Below, piece after piece: positions 35,806-48,431 of a stretch of DNA of 64,000 bases. Positions within the stretch are counted from its first letter, which is position 1, and each line of letters starts with the position of its first letter. The DNA is taken from positions 4,464,001 through 4,528,000 of the forward strand of contig NW_027488370.1 in assembly GCF_051014445.1 (NCBI RefSeq), written 5' to 3'. The notes below the pieces were generated by a model, which did no database searches, was not told where the DNA came from, and saw nothing but the letters and a program-made list of their open reading frames with translations. This DNA comes from Colletes latitarsis. Lineage: Eukaryota; Arthropoda; Insecta; Hymenoptera; Colletidae. Position numbers and translations under genes: made by a program.

Positions 35806-38800
35806 CTTGATAAATATTTTAGAGGATAACGCATGTTAGGTCTAGGTTAGTTCTGGGATTTTCACTCATCAGACCCATACTTTCGCATTCTTCACATACT
35901 TGTTGAACGGATCCTGGGTTTTTTCTGGTTTGGATCACGTAGTAATGTGGGACCACACTGAAACAATCAATTAAACCTGGTCTTGATAAATATTTTAGAG
36001 GATAACGCATGTTAGGTGTGGGATAGGTCTGGGATTTGCCCTCATCAGACTCATACTTTCGCATATTTCTCATACTTCATGGCTAGATCCTGGGCTATTT
36101 CTGGATTGGATCACGTAGTAATGTGGTACCACACTGAAACAGTCAATTAAACCTGGTTTCGATCAATATTTTAGAGGATAACGCAAGTTAGGTCTGGGAT
36201 AGGTCTGGGATTTGCCCTCACCAGGCTCATACTTTCGTGTTTTTCACATACTTGTTGAACAGATCCTGGGCTATTTCTGGATTGGATCACGTAGTAATGT
36301 GGTACCACTGAAACTGTCAATTAAACCTGGTTTCGATCAATATTTTAGAGGATAACGCATCTTAGGTCTGGGTTAGGTCTAAGATTTGCCCTCATCAGGC
36401 TCACAGTTTCGCGTTTTTCACATACTTGTTGAACAGATCCTGGGTTTTTTCTGGTTTGGATCACGTAGTAATGTGGTACCACACTAAAACAGTGAATTAA
36501 ACCTGGTTTCGATCAATATTTTAGAGGATAACGCAAGTTAGGTCTGGGATAGGTCTGGGATTAGCTCTCATCAGACTCATACTTTCGCACACTTCACATA
36601 CTCGATGACAAGATCCTGGGTTTTTTTCTGGTTTGGATCACGTAGTAATGTGTTTCCACACTGAAACAGTCGATTAAACCTGGTTTCGATCAATATGTTA
36701 GAGGATAACGCAAGTTAGGTCTGGGATAGGTCTGGGATTTGCCCTCATCAGAATCATACTTTCGCACACTTCACATACTCGTTGAACAGATCCTGGGTTA
36801 TTTTCTGGTTTGGATCACATAGTAATGTGGTACCACACTGAAACAGTCAATTAAACCTGGTAGCGATTAATATTTTAGAGGATAACGCTGGTTATGTCTC
36901 GGTTAGGTCTGGGATTTGCCCTCATCTGGCCCGTACTTTCGCATTTTTCGCATACTTGTTGGCCAGATCCTGGCGTTTTTCTGGTTTGGATCACGTAGTA
37001 ATGCGGTACCACACCGGAACAGTCAATTAAACCTGGTTCCGATTAATATTTTCTAAGATAACGCTGGTTATATCTGGGTTAGTTCTGGTATTTGCAATCG
37101 TCTGGCTCATACTTTCGCAATTTTCGCGTACTTGTTGGCCTGATCTTGGTTTTTTTGTGGTTTGGATCCCGTCGTAATGTGGTTCCACACCGAAGCAGTC
37201 AATTATACCTTGTTGCGATGAATATTTTGGAGGATAACCCTGGTTATGATTGGGTTAGTTCTGGTATTTGCAATCATCTGGCTCGTACTTTCGCATTTTT
37301 CGCATACTTGTTGGCAAGATCCTGAGCTTTTTTTGGTTTGGATCACGTAGTAATGTGGTACCACACTGAAACAGTCAATTAAACCAGCTCCCGATTAATA
37401 TTTTAGAGGATAACGCCGGTTATGTCTGGGTTATGTCTGGTATTTGCCCTCATCTGGCTCGTACTTTCGCATTTTTCGCATACATGTAGGCAAGATCCTG
37501 GCCTTTTTCTGGTTTGGATCACGTAGTAATGCGGTACCACACCGAAACAGTCAATTAAACCTGGTAGCGATTAATATTTTGGAGGATAACGCCGGTTATG
37601 TCTCGGTTAGGTCAGGGATTTGCCCTCATCTGGCTCGTACTTTCGCATTTATCGCATACTTGTTGGCCAGATCCTGGCCTTTGTCTGGCTTGTATCACGT
37701 AGTAATTTGGTACCACACTGAAACAGTCAATCAAACCTGGTTCCGATTAATTTTTTAGAGGATAACGCCGGTTATGGCTGGGTTAGGTCTGGGATTTGCC
37801 GTCATCTTGCTCGTGCTTTCATATTTTTCGCATACTTGTTGGTCAGGTCCTGGGTTTTTTCTGGTTTGGATCCCGTCGTAATGTGGTTCCACACCGAAGC
37901 AGTCAATTAAACCTGGTTGCGATTAATATTTTAGACGACAACGCCGGTTATGGCTCGGTTAGGTCAGGGATTTGCCCTCATCTGGCTCGTACTTTCGCAT
38001 TTTTCGCATACTTGTTGGCCAGATCCTGGCCTTTTTCTGGCTTGGACCACGTAGTAATGAGGTACCACACTGAAACAGTCGATAAAACCTGGTACCGATT
38101 AATATTTTAGAGGATAACGCTGGTTATGTCTGGGTTAGGTCTGGTATTTGCAACCATCTGGCTCATACTTTCGCGTTTTTCGCATACTTGTTGACCAGAT
38201 CCTGGCCTTTTTCTGGCTAGGACCACGTAGTAATGTGGTATCACACTGAAACAGTCAATTAAACCTGGTTGCGTTTAATATTTTAGAGGACAACGCCGGT
38301 TATGTCACGGGTAGGTCTGGGATTTGCCGTCATCTGGCCCGTATTTTCGCATTTTTCGCATACTTGTTGGCCAGATCCTGGCCTTTTTCTGGCTTGGACC
38401 ACGTTGTAATGTGGTACCACACTGAAACAGTCAATAGAATCTAGTTCCGATTAATATTTTAGAGGATAACGCCGGTTATGTCTGGGTTAGGTCTGGGATT
38501 TGCCGTCATCTGGCTCGTATTTTCGTTTTTTTCGCATACTTGATGACCAGATCCTGGCCTTTTCCTGGCTTTGACCACGTAGTAATGTGGTATCACACTG
38601 AAACAGTCAATTAAACCTGGTTGCGATTAATATTTTAGAGGATAACGCCGGTTATCTCTCGGTTAGGTCTGGGATTTGTCCTCATCTGGCTCATACTTTC
38701 GCATTTCTCGCTTACTTGTTGGCAAGATCCTCGGCTTTTTTTGGTTTGGACCACGTAGTAATGTGGTACCACACTGAAACAGTCAATTAAACCTGGTTCC

Positions 38801-39903
38801 GATTAATATTTTAGAGGATAACGCTGGTTATGTCTGGGTTAGTTCTGGTATTTGCAATCATCTGGCTCGTACTTTCGCATTTTTCGCATACTTGTTGGCA
38901 AGATTCTGGGCTTTTTTTAGTTTGGATCACGTAGTAATGTGGTACCACACTGAAACAGTCAATTAAACCTGGTTCCGATTAATATTTTAGAGGATAACGC
39001 CGGTTATGTCTGGGTTAGGTCTGGTATTTGCCCTCATCTGGTTCGTACTTTCGCATTTTTCGCATACTTGTTGGCCAGATCCTGGCCTTTTTCTGTTTTG
39101 GATCACGTAGTAATGCGGCACCACACCGAAACAGTCAATTAAACCTGGCAGCGATTAATATTTTAGAGGATAACGCCGGTTATGTCTCGGTTAGGTCTGG
39201 GATTTGCCCTCATCTGGCCCGTACTTTCGCATTTTTCGCATACTTGTTGGCCAGATCCTGGCGTTTTTCTGGTTTGGATCACGTAGTAATGCGGTACCAC
39301 ACCGAAACAGTCAATTAAACCTGGTAGCGATTAATATTTTAGAGGATAACGCCGGTTATGTCTCGGTTAGGTCAGGGATTTGCCCTCATCTGGCTCGTAC
39401 TTTCGCATTTATCGCATACTTGTTGGCCAGATCCTGGCCTTTTTCTGGCTTGTATCACGTAGTAATTTGGTACCACACTGAAACAGTCAATCAAACCTGA
39501 TTCCGATTAATTTTTTAGAGGATAACGCCGGTTATGGCTGGGTTAGGTCTGGGATTTGCCGTCATCTTGCTCGTGCTTTCGTATTTTTCGCATACTTGTT
39601 GGTCAGATCCTGGGTTTTTTCTGGTTTGGATCCCGTCGTAATGTGGTTCCACACCGAAGCAGTCAATTAAACCTGGTTGCGATTAATATTTTAGACGACA
39701 ACGCCGGTTATGGCTCGGTTAGGTCAGGGATTTGCCCTCATCTGGCTCGTACTTTCGCATTTTTCGCATACTTGTTGGCCAGATCCTGGCCTTTTTCTGG
39801 CTTGGACCACGTAGTAATGTGGTATCACACTGAAACAGTCAATTAAACCTGGTTGCGATTAATATTTTAGAGGATAACGCCGGTTATCTCTCGGTTAGGT
39901 CTG
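35320..39903. repeat. Block 2 of the ~10-kb duplication (partner 45527-50286)
   Basis: The offset is 10207 bp up to about 38048 and 10383 bp afterwards. The change is exactly one 176-bp monomer, gained near 48256-48431 in the partner or lost here. Shared markers include A islands 3 and 6, 'gaccagctcccgatt' type variants near 37385/47592, 'atcaggtcctgggt' type variants near 37850/48057, and 'gcaaccatctggctc' near 38151/48534. Confidence 0.8.
35806..36860. repeat. Family A island 3 inside B (long type)
   Basis: This is a six-monomer A insert. The left junction is the same as in islands 1, 2, 4 and 6. It then continues past the short-type end into 'cgtgtttttcacatac', a monomer with a 2-base deletion ('ggtaccactgaaactgtc'), 'cactaaaacagtgaatt', 'ctcgatgacaagatcc' and 'tcacatagtaatg'. 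It ends where 'aacctgg' is followed by B 'tagcgatt'. The order matches the A domain near 11.0-11.85 kb, apart from the deletion. Confidence 0.9.
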
Positions 39904-41085
39904 GTATTTGCCCTCATCTGGTTCGTACTTTCGCATTTTTCGCATACTTGTTTGCCAGATCCTGGCCTTTTTCTGGTTTGGATCACGTGGTAATGCGGTA
40001 CCACACCGAAACAGTCAATTAAACCTGGTAGCGATTAATATTTTAGAGGATAACGCCGGTTATGTCTCGGTTAGGTCTGGGATTTGCCGTCATCTTGCTC
40101 GTGCTTTCGTATTTTTCGCATACTTGTTGGCCAGATCCTGGCCTTTTTCTGGCTTGGACCACGTAGTAATGTGGTATCACACTGAAACAGTCAATTAAAC
40201 CTGGTTGCGATTAATATTTTAGAGGATAACGCCGGTTATCTCTCGGTTAGGTCTGGGATTTGTCCTCATCTGGCTCATACTTTCGCATTTCTCGCTTACT
40301 TGTTGGCAAGATCCTCGGCTTTTTTTGGTTTGGATCACGTAGTAATGTGGTACCACACTGAAACAGTCAATTAAACCTGGTTCCGATTAATATTTTAGAG
40401 GATAACGCTGGTTATGTCTGGGTTAGTTCTGGTATTTGCAATCATCTGGCTCATACTTTTGCAATTTTCGCGTACTTGTTGGCCAGATCTTGGGTTTTTT
40501 GTGGTTTGGATCCCGTCGTAATCTGGTTCCACACCGAAGCAGTCAATCGAATCTGGTTCGGATGAATATTTTGGAGGATGACGCTGGTTATGTTTGGGTT
40601 AATTCTGGTATTTGCAATCATCTGGCTCGTACTTTCGCATTTTTCGCATACTTGTTGGCAAGATTCTGGGCTTTTTTTAGTTTGGATCACGTAGTAATGT
40701 GGTACCACACTGAAACAGTCAATTAAACCTGGTTCCGATTAATATTTTAGAGGATAACGCCGGTTATGTCTGGGTTAGGTCTGGTATTTGCCCTCATCTG
40801 GTTCGTACTTTCGCATTTTTCGCATACTTGTTTGCCAGATCCTGGCCTTTTTCTGGTTTGGATCACGTGGTAATGCGGTACCACACCGAAACAGTCAATT
40901 AAACCTGGTTGCGATTAATATTTTAGAGGATAACGCCGGTTATGTCTCGGTTAGGTCTGGGATTTGCCCTCATCTGGCCCGTACTTTCGCATTTTTCGCA
41001 TACTTGTTGGCCAGATCCTGGCGTTTTTCTGGTTTGGATCACGTAGTAATGCGGTACCACACCGGAACAGTCAATTAAACCTGGT
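36861..41085. repeat. Family B segment 4
   Basis: This is the longest B stretch between islands. Notable variants are 'attttctaagataacgctgg' near 37050, 'aattataccttgttgcgatg' near 37200, 'gacgacaacgccgg' near 37933 and 39673, 'gtcgataaaacctggtacc' near 38080, and 'caatagaatctagttcc' near 38431. It is duplicated at 47068 onward and then, from 40078, restarts the order of 30045. Confidence 0.9.
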
Positions 41086-42898
41086 CTTGATAAATATTTT
41101 AGAGGATAACGCATGTTAGGTCTAGGTTAGTTCTGGGATTTTCACTCATCAGACCCATACTTTCGCATTCTTCACATACTTGTTGAACGGATCCTGGGTT
41201 TTTTCTGGTTTGGATCACGTAGTAATGTGGGACCACACTGAAACAATCAATTAAACCTGGTCTTGATAAATATTTTAGAGGATAACGCATGTTAGGTGTG
41301 GGATAGGTCTGGGATTTGCCCTCATCAGACTCATACTTTCGCATATTTCTCATACTTCATGGCTAGATCCTGGGCTATTTCTGGATTGGATCACGTAGTA
41401 ATGTGGTACCACACTGAAACAGTCAATTAAACCTGGTTTCGATCAATATTTTAGAGGATAACGCAAGTTAGGTCTGGGATAGGTCTGGGATTTGCCCTCA
41501 CCAGGCACATACTTTCGCATTTTTCGCATACTTGTTGGCCAGATCCTGGCCTCTTTCCGTTTTGGATCACGTAGTAATGCGGTACCACACCGAAACAGTC
41601 AATTAAACCTGGTAGCGATTAATATTTTAGAGGATAACGCCGGTTATGTCTCGGTTAGGTCTGGGATTTGCCCTCATCTGGCCCGTACTTTCGCATTTTT
41701 CGCATACTTGTTGGCCAGATCCTGGCGTTTTTCTGGTTTGGATCACGTAGTAATGCGGTACCACACCGGAACAGTCAATTAAACCTGGTTCCGATTAATA
41801 TTTTAGAGGATAACGCCGGTTATGTCTGGGTTATGTCTGGTATTTGCCCTCATCTGGCTCGTACTTTCGCATTTTTCGCATACATGTAGGCAAGATCCTG
41901 GCCTTTTTCTGGTTTGGATCACGTAGTAATGCGGTACCACACCGAAACAGTCAATTAAACCTGGTAGCGATTAATATTTTAGAGGATAACGCCGGTTATG
42001 TCTCGGTTAGGTCAGGGATTTGCCCTCATCTGGCTCGTACTTTCGCATTTATCGCATACTTGTTGGCCAGATCCTGGCCTTTTTCTGGCTTGTATCACGT
42101 AGTAATTTGGTACCACACTGAAACAGTCAATCAAACCTGGTTCCGATTAATTTTTTAGAGGATAACGCCGGTTATGGCTGGGTTAGGTCTGGAATTTGCC
42201 GTCATCTTGCTCGTGCTTTCGTATTTTTCGCATACTTGTTGGCCAGATCCTGGCCTTTTTCTGGCTTGGACCACGTAGTAATGTGGTATCACACTGAAAC
42301 AGTCAATTAAACCTGGTTGCGATTAATATTTTAGAGGATAACGCCGGTTATCTCTCGGTTAGGTCTGGGATTTGTCCTCATCTGGCTCATACTTTCGCAT
42401 TTCTCGCTTACTTGTTGGCAAGATCCTCGGCTTTTTTTGGTTTGGATCACGTAGTAATGTGGTACCACACTGAAACAGTCAATTAAACCTGGTTCCGATT
42501 AATATTTTAGTGGATAACGCTGGTTATGTCTGGGTTAGTTCTGGTATTTGCAATCATCTGGCTCATACTTTTGCAATTTTCGCGTACTTGTTGGCCAGAT
42601 CTTGGGTTTTTTGTGGTTTGGATCCCGTCGTAATCTGGTTCCACACCGAAGCAGTCAATCGAACCTGGTTCGGATGAATATTTTGGAGGATGACGCTGGT
42701 TATGTTTGGGTTAGTTCTGGTATTTGCAATCATCTGGCTCGTACTTTCGCATTTTTCGCATACTTGTTGGCAAGATTCTGGGCTTTTTTTAGTTTGGATC
42801 ACGTAGTAATGTGGTACCACACTGAAACAGTCAATTAAACCTGGTTCCGATTAATATTTTAGAGGATAACGCCGGTTATGTCTGGGTTAGGTCTGGTA
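40078..42898. repeat. ~10-kb duplication, partner of 30045-32865
   Basis: It begins inside the 'catcttgctcgtgctttcg' monomer and carries A island 4 at the equivalent position. Private changes are 'gaatctggttcgg' near 40548, 'ccaggcacatac' near 41501 and 'ttagtggataacgc' near 42508. Confidence 0.8.
41086..41513. repeat. Family A island 4 inside B (short type)
   Basis: This is the equivalent of island 1 at offset 10033, with the same junctions. It has a private change, 'ccaggcacatac', near its right end. Confidence 0.9.
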
Positions 42899-43162
42899 TT
42901 TGCCCTCATCTGGTTCGTACTTTCGCATTTTTCGCATACTTGTTTGCCAGATCCTGGCCTTTTTCTGGTTTGGATCACGTGGTAATGCGGTACCACACCG
43001 AAACAGTCAATTAAACCTGGTAGCGATTAATATTTTAGAGGATAACGCCGGTTATGTCTCGGTTAGGTCTGGGATTTGCCCTCATCTGGCCCGTACTTTC
43101 GCATTTTTCGCATACTTGTTGGCCAGATCCTGGCGTTTTTCTGGTTTGGATCACGTAGTAAT
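41514..43162. repeat. Family B segment 5
   Basis: Family B in the same subtype order as 31481-33100, including the conserved cassette at 42548. It ends at 'ggatcacgtagtaatg', where A sequence 'tgggaccacactg' takes over. Confidence 0.88.
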
Positions 43163-44840
43163 GTGGGACCACACTGAAACAATCAATTAAACCTGGTCTT
43201 GATAAATATTTTAGAGGATAACGCATGATAGGTGTGGGATAGGTCTGGGATTTGCCCTCATCAGACTCATACTTTCGCATATTTCTCATACTTCATGGCT
43301 AGATCCTGGGCTATTTCTGGATTGGATCACGTAGTAATGTGGTACCACACTGAAACAGTCAATTAAACCTGGTTTCGATCAATATTTTAGAGGATAACGC
43401 AAGTTAGGTCTGGGATAGGTCTGGGATTTGCCCTCACCAGGCTCATACTTTCGCGTTTTTCACATACTTGTTGAACAGATCCTGGGCTATTTCTGGATTG
43501 GATCACGTAGTAATGTGGTACCACTGAAACTGTCAATTAAACCTGGTTTCGATCAATATTTTAGAGGATAGCGCATCTTAGGTCTGGGTTAGGTCTAAGA
43601 TTTGCCCTTATCAGGCTCACAGTTTCGCGTTTTTCACATACTTGTTGAACAGATCCTGGGTTTTTTCTGGTTTGGATCACGTAGTAATGTGGTACCACAC
43701 TAAAACAGTGAATTAAACCTGGTTTCGATCAATATTTTAGAGGATAACGCAAGTTAGGTCTGGGATAGGTCTGGGATTAGCTCTCATCAGACTCATACTT
43801 TCGCACACTTCACATACTCGATGACAAGATCCTGGGTTTTTTTCTGGTTTGGATCACGTAGTAATGTGTTTCCACACTGAAACAGTCGATTAAACCTGGT
43901 TTCGATCAATATGTTAGAGGATAACGCAAGTTAGGTCTGGGATAGGTCTGGGATTTGCCCTCATCAGAATCATACTTTCGCACACTTCACATACTCGTTG
44001 AACAGATCCTGGGTTATTTTCTGGTTTGGATCACATAGTAATGTGGTACCACACTGAAACAGTCAATTAAACCTGGTAGCGATTAATATTTTAGAGGATA
44101 ACGCCGTTATGTCTCGGTTAGGTCTGGGATTTGCCCTCATCTGGCCCGTACTTTCGCATTTTTCGCATACTTGTTGGCCAGATCCTGGCGTTTTTCTGGT
44201 TTGCATCACGTAGTAATGCGGTACCACACCGGAACAGTCAATTAAACCTGGTTCCGATTAATATTTTCGAAGATAACGCTGGTTATATCTGGGTTAGTTC
44301 TGGTATTTGCAATCGTCTGGCTCATACTTTCGCAATTTTCGCGTACTTGTTGGCCTGATCTTGGTTTTTTTGTGGTTTGGATCCCGTCGTAATGTGGTTC
44401 CACACCGAAGCAGTCAATTATACCTGGTTGCGATGAATATTTTGGAGGATAACCCTGGTTATGATTGGGTTAGTTCTGGTATTTGCAATCATCTGGCTCG
44501 TACTTTCGCATTTTTCGCATACTTGTTGGCAAGATCCTGAGCTTTTTTTGGTTTGGATCACGTAGTAATGTGGTACCACACTGAAACAGTCAATTAAACC
44601 AGCTCCCGATTAATATTTTAGATGATAACGTCGGTTATGTCTGGGTTATGTCTGGTATTTGCCCTCATCTGGCTCGTACTTTCGCATTTTTCGCATACAT
44701 GTAGGCTAGATCCTGGCCTTTTTCTGGTTTGGATCACGTAGTAATGCGGTACCACACCGAAACAGTCAATTAAACCTGGTAGCGATTAATATTTTGGAGG
44801 ATAACGCCGGTTATGTCTCGGTTAGGTCAGGGATTTGCCC
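43150..44840. repeat. 17-monomer (2992-bp) duplication, copy 1 (partner 46142-47832)
   Basis: The segment from island 5 through the 'cgaagataacgctgg' and 'gcgtacttgttggcctgatc' monomers recurs 2992 bp downstream (17 x 176). A one-base loss near 44104 ('aacgccgttatg') is absent from the partner ('aacgccggttatg'). The copies part near 44840, where copy 1 reads 'ctggcccgtac' and the partner 'ctggctcgtac'. Confidence 0.75.
43163..44076. repeat. Family A island 5 inside B (long type, one monomer shorter)
   Basis: It matches islands 3 and 6 from their 'tgggaccacactgaaac' onward but lacks their first A monomer (the one with 'gttagttctgggattttcac'). This fits a one-monomer deletion spanning the A/B junction. 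It keeps the 2-base deletion 'ggtaccactgaaac' and shares 'ggatagcgcatctt' with island 6. The right junction to B 'tagcgatt' is as in island 3. Confidence 0.9.
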
Positions 44841-46012
44841 TCATCTGGCCCGTACTTTCGCATTTTTCGCATACTTGTTGGCCAGATCCTGGCGTTTTTC
44901 TGGTTTGGATCACGTAGTAATGCGGTACCACACCGAAACAGTCAATTAAACCTGGTAGCGATTAATATTTTGGAGGATAACGCCGGTTATGTCTCGGTTA
45001 GGTCAGGGATTTGCCCTCATCTGGCCCGTACTTTCGCATTTTTCGCATACATGTAGGCTAGATCCTGGCCTTTTTCTGGTTTGGATCACGTAGTAATGCG
45101 GTACCACACCGAAACAGTCAATTAAACCTGGTAGCGATTAATATTTTGGAGGATAACGCCGGTTATGTCTCGGTTAGGTCAGGGATTTGCCCTCATCTGG
45201 CCCGTACTTTCGCATTTTTCGCATACTTGTTGGCCAGATCCTGGCGTTTTTCTGGTTTGCATCACGTAGTAATGCGGTACCACACCGGAACAGTCAATTA
45301 AACCTGGTTCCGATTAATATTTTCGAAGATAACGCTGGTTATATCTGGGTTAGTTCTGGTATTTGCAATCGTCTGGCTCATACTTTCGCAATTTTCGCGT
45401 ACTTGCTGGCCTGATCTTGGTTTTTTTGTGGTTTGGATCCCGTCGTAATGTGGTTCCACACCGAAGCAGTCAATTATACCTGGTTGCGATGAATATTTTG
45501 GAGGATAACCCTGGTTATGATTGGGTTAGTTCTGGTATTTGCAATCATCTGGCTCGTACTTTCGCATTTTTCGCATACTTGTTGGCAAGATTCTGGGCTT
45601 TTTTTAGTTTGGATCACGTAGTAATGTGGTACCACACTGAAACAGTCAATTAAACCTGGTTCCGATTAATATTTTAGAGGATAACGCCGGTTATGTCTGG
45701 GTTAGGTCTGGTATTTGCCCTCATCTGGTTCGTACTTTCGCATTTTTCGCATACTTGTTTGCCAGATCCTGGCCTTTTTCTGGTTTGGATCACGTGGTAA
45801 TGCGGTACCACACCGAAACAGTCAATTAAACCTGGTAGCGATTAATATTTTAGAGGATAACGCCGGTTATGTCTCGGTTAGGTCTGGGATTTGCCCTCAT
45901 CTGGCCCGTACTTTCGCATTTTTCGCATACTTGTTGGCCAGATCCTGGCGTTTTTCTGGTTTGGATCACGTAGTAATGCGGTACCACACCGGAACAGTCA
46001 ATTAAACCTGGT
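44077..46012. repeat. Family B segment 6, with a 1056-bp tandem duplication
   Basis: The stretch near 44100-44520 recurs at 45156-45576 (offset 1056, six monomers). Markers are 'ggtttgcatcacg', 'tattttcgaagataacg', 'gcgtacttgttggcctgatc' (second copy 'cttgctggcctg') and 'ggataaccctggttatg'. Between the copies, near 44650-45190, near-identical 'catctggcccgtac' and 'acatgtaggctag' monomers alternate with a 352-bp step. Confidence 0.85.
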
Positions 46013-47067
46013 CTTGATAAATATTTTAGAGGATAACGCATGTTAGGTCTAGGTTAGTTCTGGGATTTTCACTCATCAGACCCATAGTTTCGCATTCTTC
46101 ACATACTTGTTGAACGGATCCTGGGTTTTTTCTGGTTTGGATCACGTAGTAATGTGGGACCACACTGAAACAATCAATTAAACCTGGTCTTGATAAATAT
46201 TTTAGAGGATAACGCATGTTAGGTGTGGGATAGGTCTGGGATTTGCCCTCATCAGACTCATACTTTCGCATATTTCTCATACTTCATGGCTATATCCTGG
46301 GCTATTTCTGGATTGGATCACGTAGTAATGTGGTACCACACTGAAACAGTCAATTAAACCTGGTTTCGATCAATATTTTAGAGGATAACGCAAGTTAGGT
46401 CTGGGATAGGTCTGGGATTTGCCCTCACCAGGCTCATACTTTCGCGTTTTTCACATACTTGTTGAACAGATCCTGGGCTATTTCTGGATTGGATCACGTA
46501 GTAATGTGGTACCACTGAAACTGTCAATTAAACCTGGTTTCGATCAATATTTTAGAGGATAGCGCATCTTAGGTCTGGGTTAGGTCTAAGATTTGCCCTT
46601 ATCAGGCTCACAGTTTCGCGTTTTTCACATACTTGTTGAACAGATCCTGGGTTTTTTCTGGTTTGGATCACGTAGTAATGTGGTACCACACTAAAACAGT
46701 GAATTAAACCTGGTTTCGATCAATATTTTAGAGGATAACGCAAGTTAGGTCTGGGATAGGTCTGGGATTAGCTCTCATCAGACTCATACTTTCGCACACT
46801 TCACATACTCGATGACAAGATCCTGGGTTTTTTTCTGGTTTGGATCACGTAGTAATGTGTTTCCACACTGAAACAGTCGATTAAACCTGGTTTCGATCAA
46901 TATGTTAGAGGATAACGCAAGTTAGGTCTGGGATAGGTCTGGGATTTGCCCTCATCAGAATCATACTTTCGCACACTTCACATACTCGTTGAACAGATCC
47001 TGGGTTATTTTCTGGTTTGGATCACATAGTAATGTGGTACCACACTGAAACAGTCAATTAAACCTGG
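46013..47067. repeat. Family A island 6 inside B (long type)
   Basis: This is a six-monomer A insert with the left junction 'aacctggt'/'cttgataa'. The right end carries a variant B start, 'aacctggaagcgatt'. It shares 'ggatagcgcatctt' and the 2-base deletion with island 5. Private variants are 'acccatagtttcgc' near 46080 and 'ggctatatcctggg' near 46289. It is the last A sequence in the window. Confidence 0.9.
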
Positions 47068-48255
47068 AAGCGATTAATATTTTAGAGGATAACGCCGGTT
47101 ATGTCTCGGTTAGGTCTGGGATTTGCCCTCATCTGGCCCGTACTTTCGCATTTTTCGCATACTTGTTGGCCAGATCCTGGCGTTTTTCTGGTTTGCATCA
47201 CGTAGTAATGCGGTACCACACCGGAACAGTCAATTAAACCTGGTTCCGATTAATATTTTCGAAGATAACGCTGGTTATATCTGGGTTAGTTCTGGTATTT
47301 GCAATCGTCTGGCACATACTTTCGCAATTTTCGCGTACTTGTTGGCCTGATCTTGGTTTTTTTGTGGTTTGGATCCCGTCGTAATGTGGTTCCACACCGA
47401 AGCAGTCAATTATACCTGGTTGCGATGAATATTTTGGAGGATAACCCTGGTTATGATTGGGTTAGTTCTGGTATTTGCAATCATCTGGCTCGTACTTTCG
47501 CATTTTTCGCATACTTGTTGGCAAGATCCTGAGCTTTTTTTGGTTTGGATCACGTAGTAATGTGGTACCACACTGAAACAGTCAATTAAACCAGCTCCCG
47601 ATTAATATTTTAGATGATAACGTCGGTTATGTCTGGGTTATGTCTGGTATTTGCCCTCATCTGGCTCGTACTTTCGCATTTTTCGCATACATGTAGGCTA
47701 GATCCTGGCCTTTTTCTGGTTTGGATCACGTAGTAATGCGGTACCACACCGAAACAGTCAATTAAACCTGGTAGCGATTAATATTTTGGAGGATAACGCC
47801 GGTTATGTCTCGGTTAGGTCAGTGATTTGCCCTCATCTGGCTCGTACTTTCGCATTTATCGCATACTTGTTGGCCAGATCCTGGCCTTTGTCTGGCTTGT
47901 ATCACGTAGTAATTTGGTACCACACTGAAACAGTCAATCAAACCTGGTTCCGATTAATTTTTTAGAGGATAACGCCGGTTATGGCTGGGTTAGGTCTGGG
48001 ATTTGCCGTCATCTTGCTCGTGCTTTCATATTTTTCGCATACTTGTTGGTCAGGTCCTGGGTTTTTTCTGGTTTGGATCCCGTCGTAATGTGGTTCCACA
48101 CCGAAGCAGTCAATTAAACCTGGTTGCGATTAATATTTTAGACGACAACGCCGGTTATGGCTCGGTTAGGTCAGGGATTTGCCCTCATCTGGCTCGTACT
48201 TTCGCATTTTTCGCATACTTGTTGGCCAGATCCTGGCCTTTTTCTGGCTTGGACC

Positions 48256-48431
48256 ACGTAGTTATGTGGTATCACACTGAAACAGTCAATTAAACCTGGC
48301 TCCGATTAATATTTTAGAGGATAACGCCGGTTATGGCTGGGTTTGGTCTGGTATTTGCCCTCATCTGGCTCGTACCTTCGCATTTTTCGCTTACTTGTTG
48401 GCCAGATCCTGGCCTTTTTCTGGCTTGGACC
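48256..48431. repeat. Single-monomer insertion relative to the sister copy
   Basis: At 38041 the sequence 'cttggaccacgtagtaatga' continues directly to 'ggtaccacactgaaacagtcg'. In the sister copy at 48248 an extra monomer ('ttatgtggtatcacactg' through 'ggctgggtttggtctgg' to 'ctcgtaccttcgc') precedes that point. The step is 176 bp. A similar 'ctcgtaccttcgcatttttcgcttacttg' monomer stands at 51359 and 62790, so the extra monomer has relatives elsewhere in B. Direction (gain or loss) is not settled. Confidence 0.75.
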
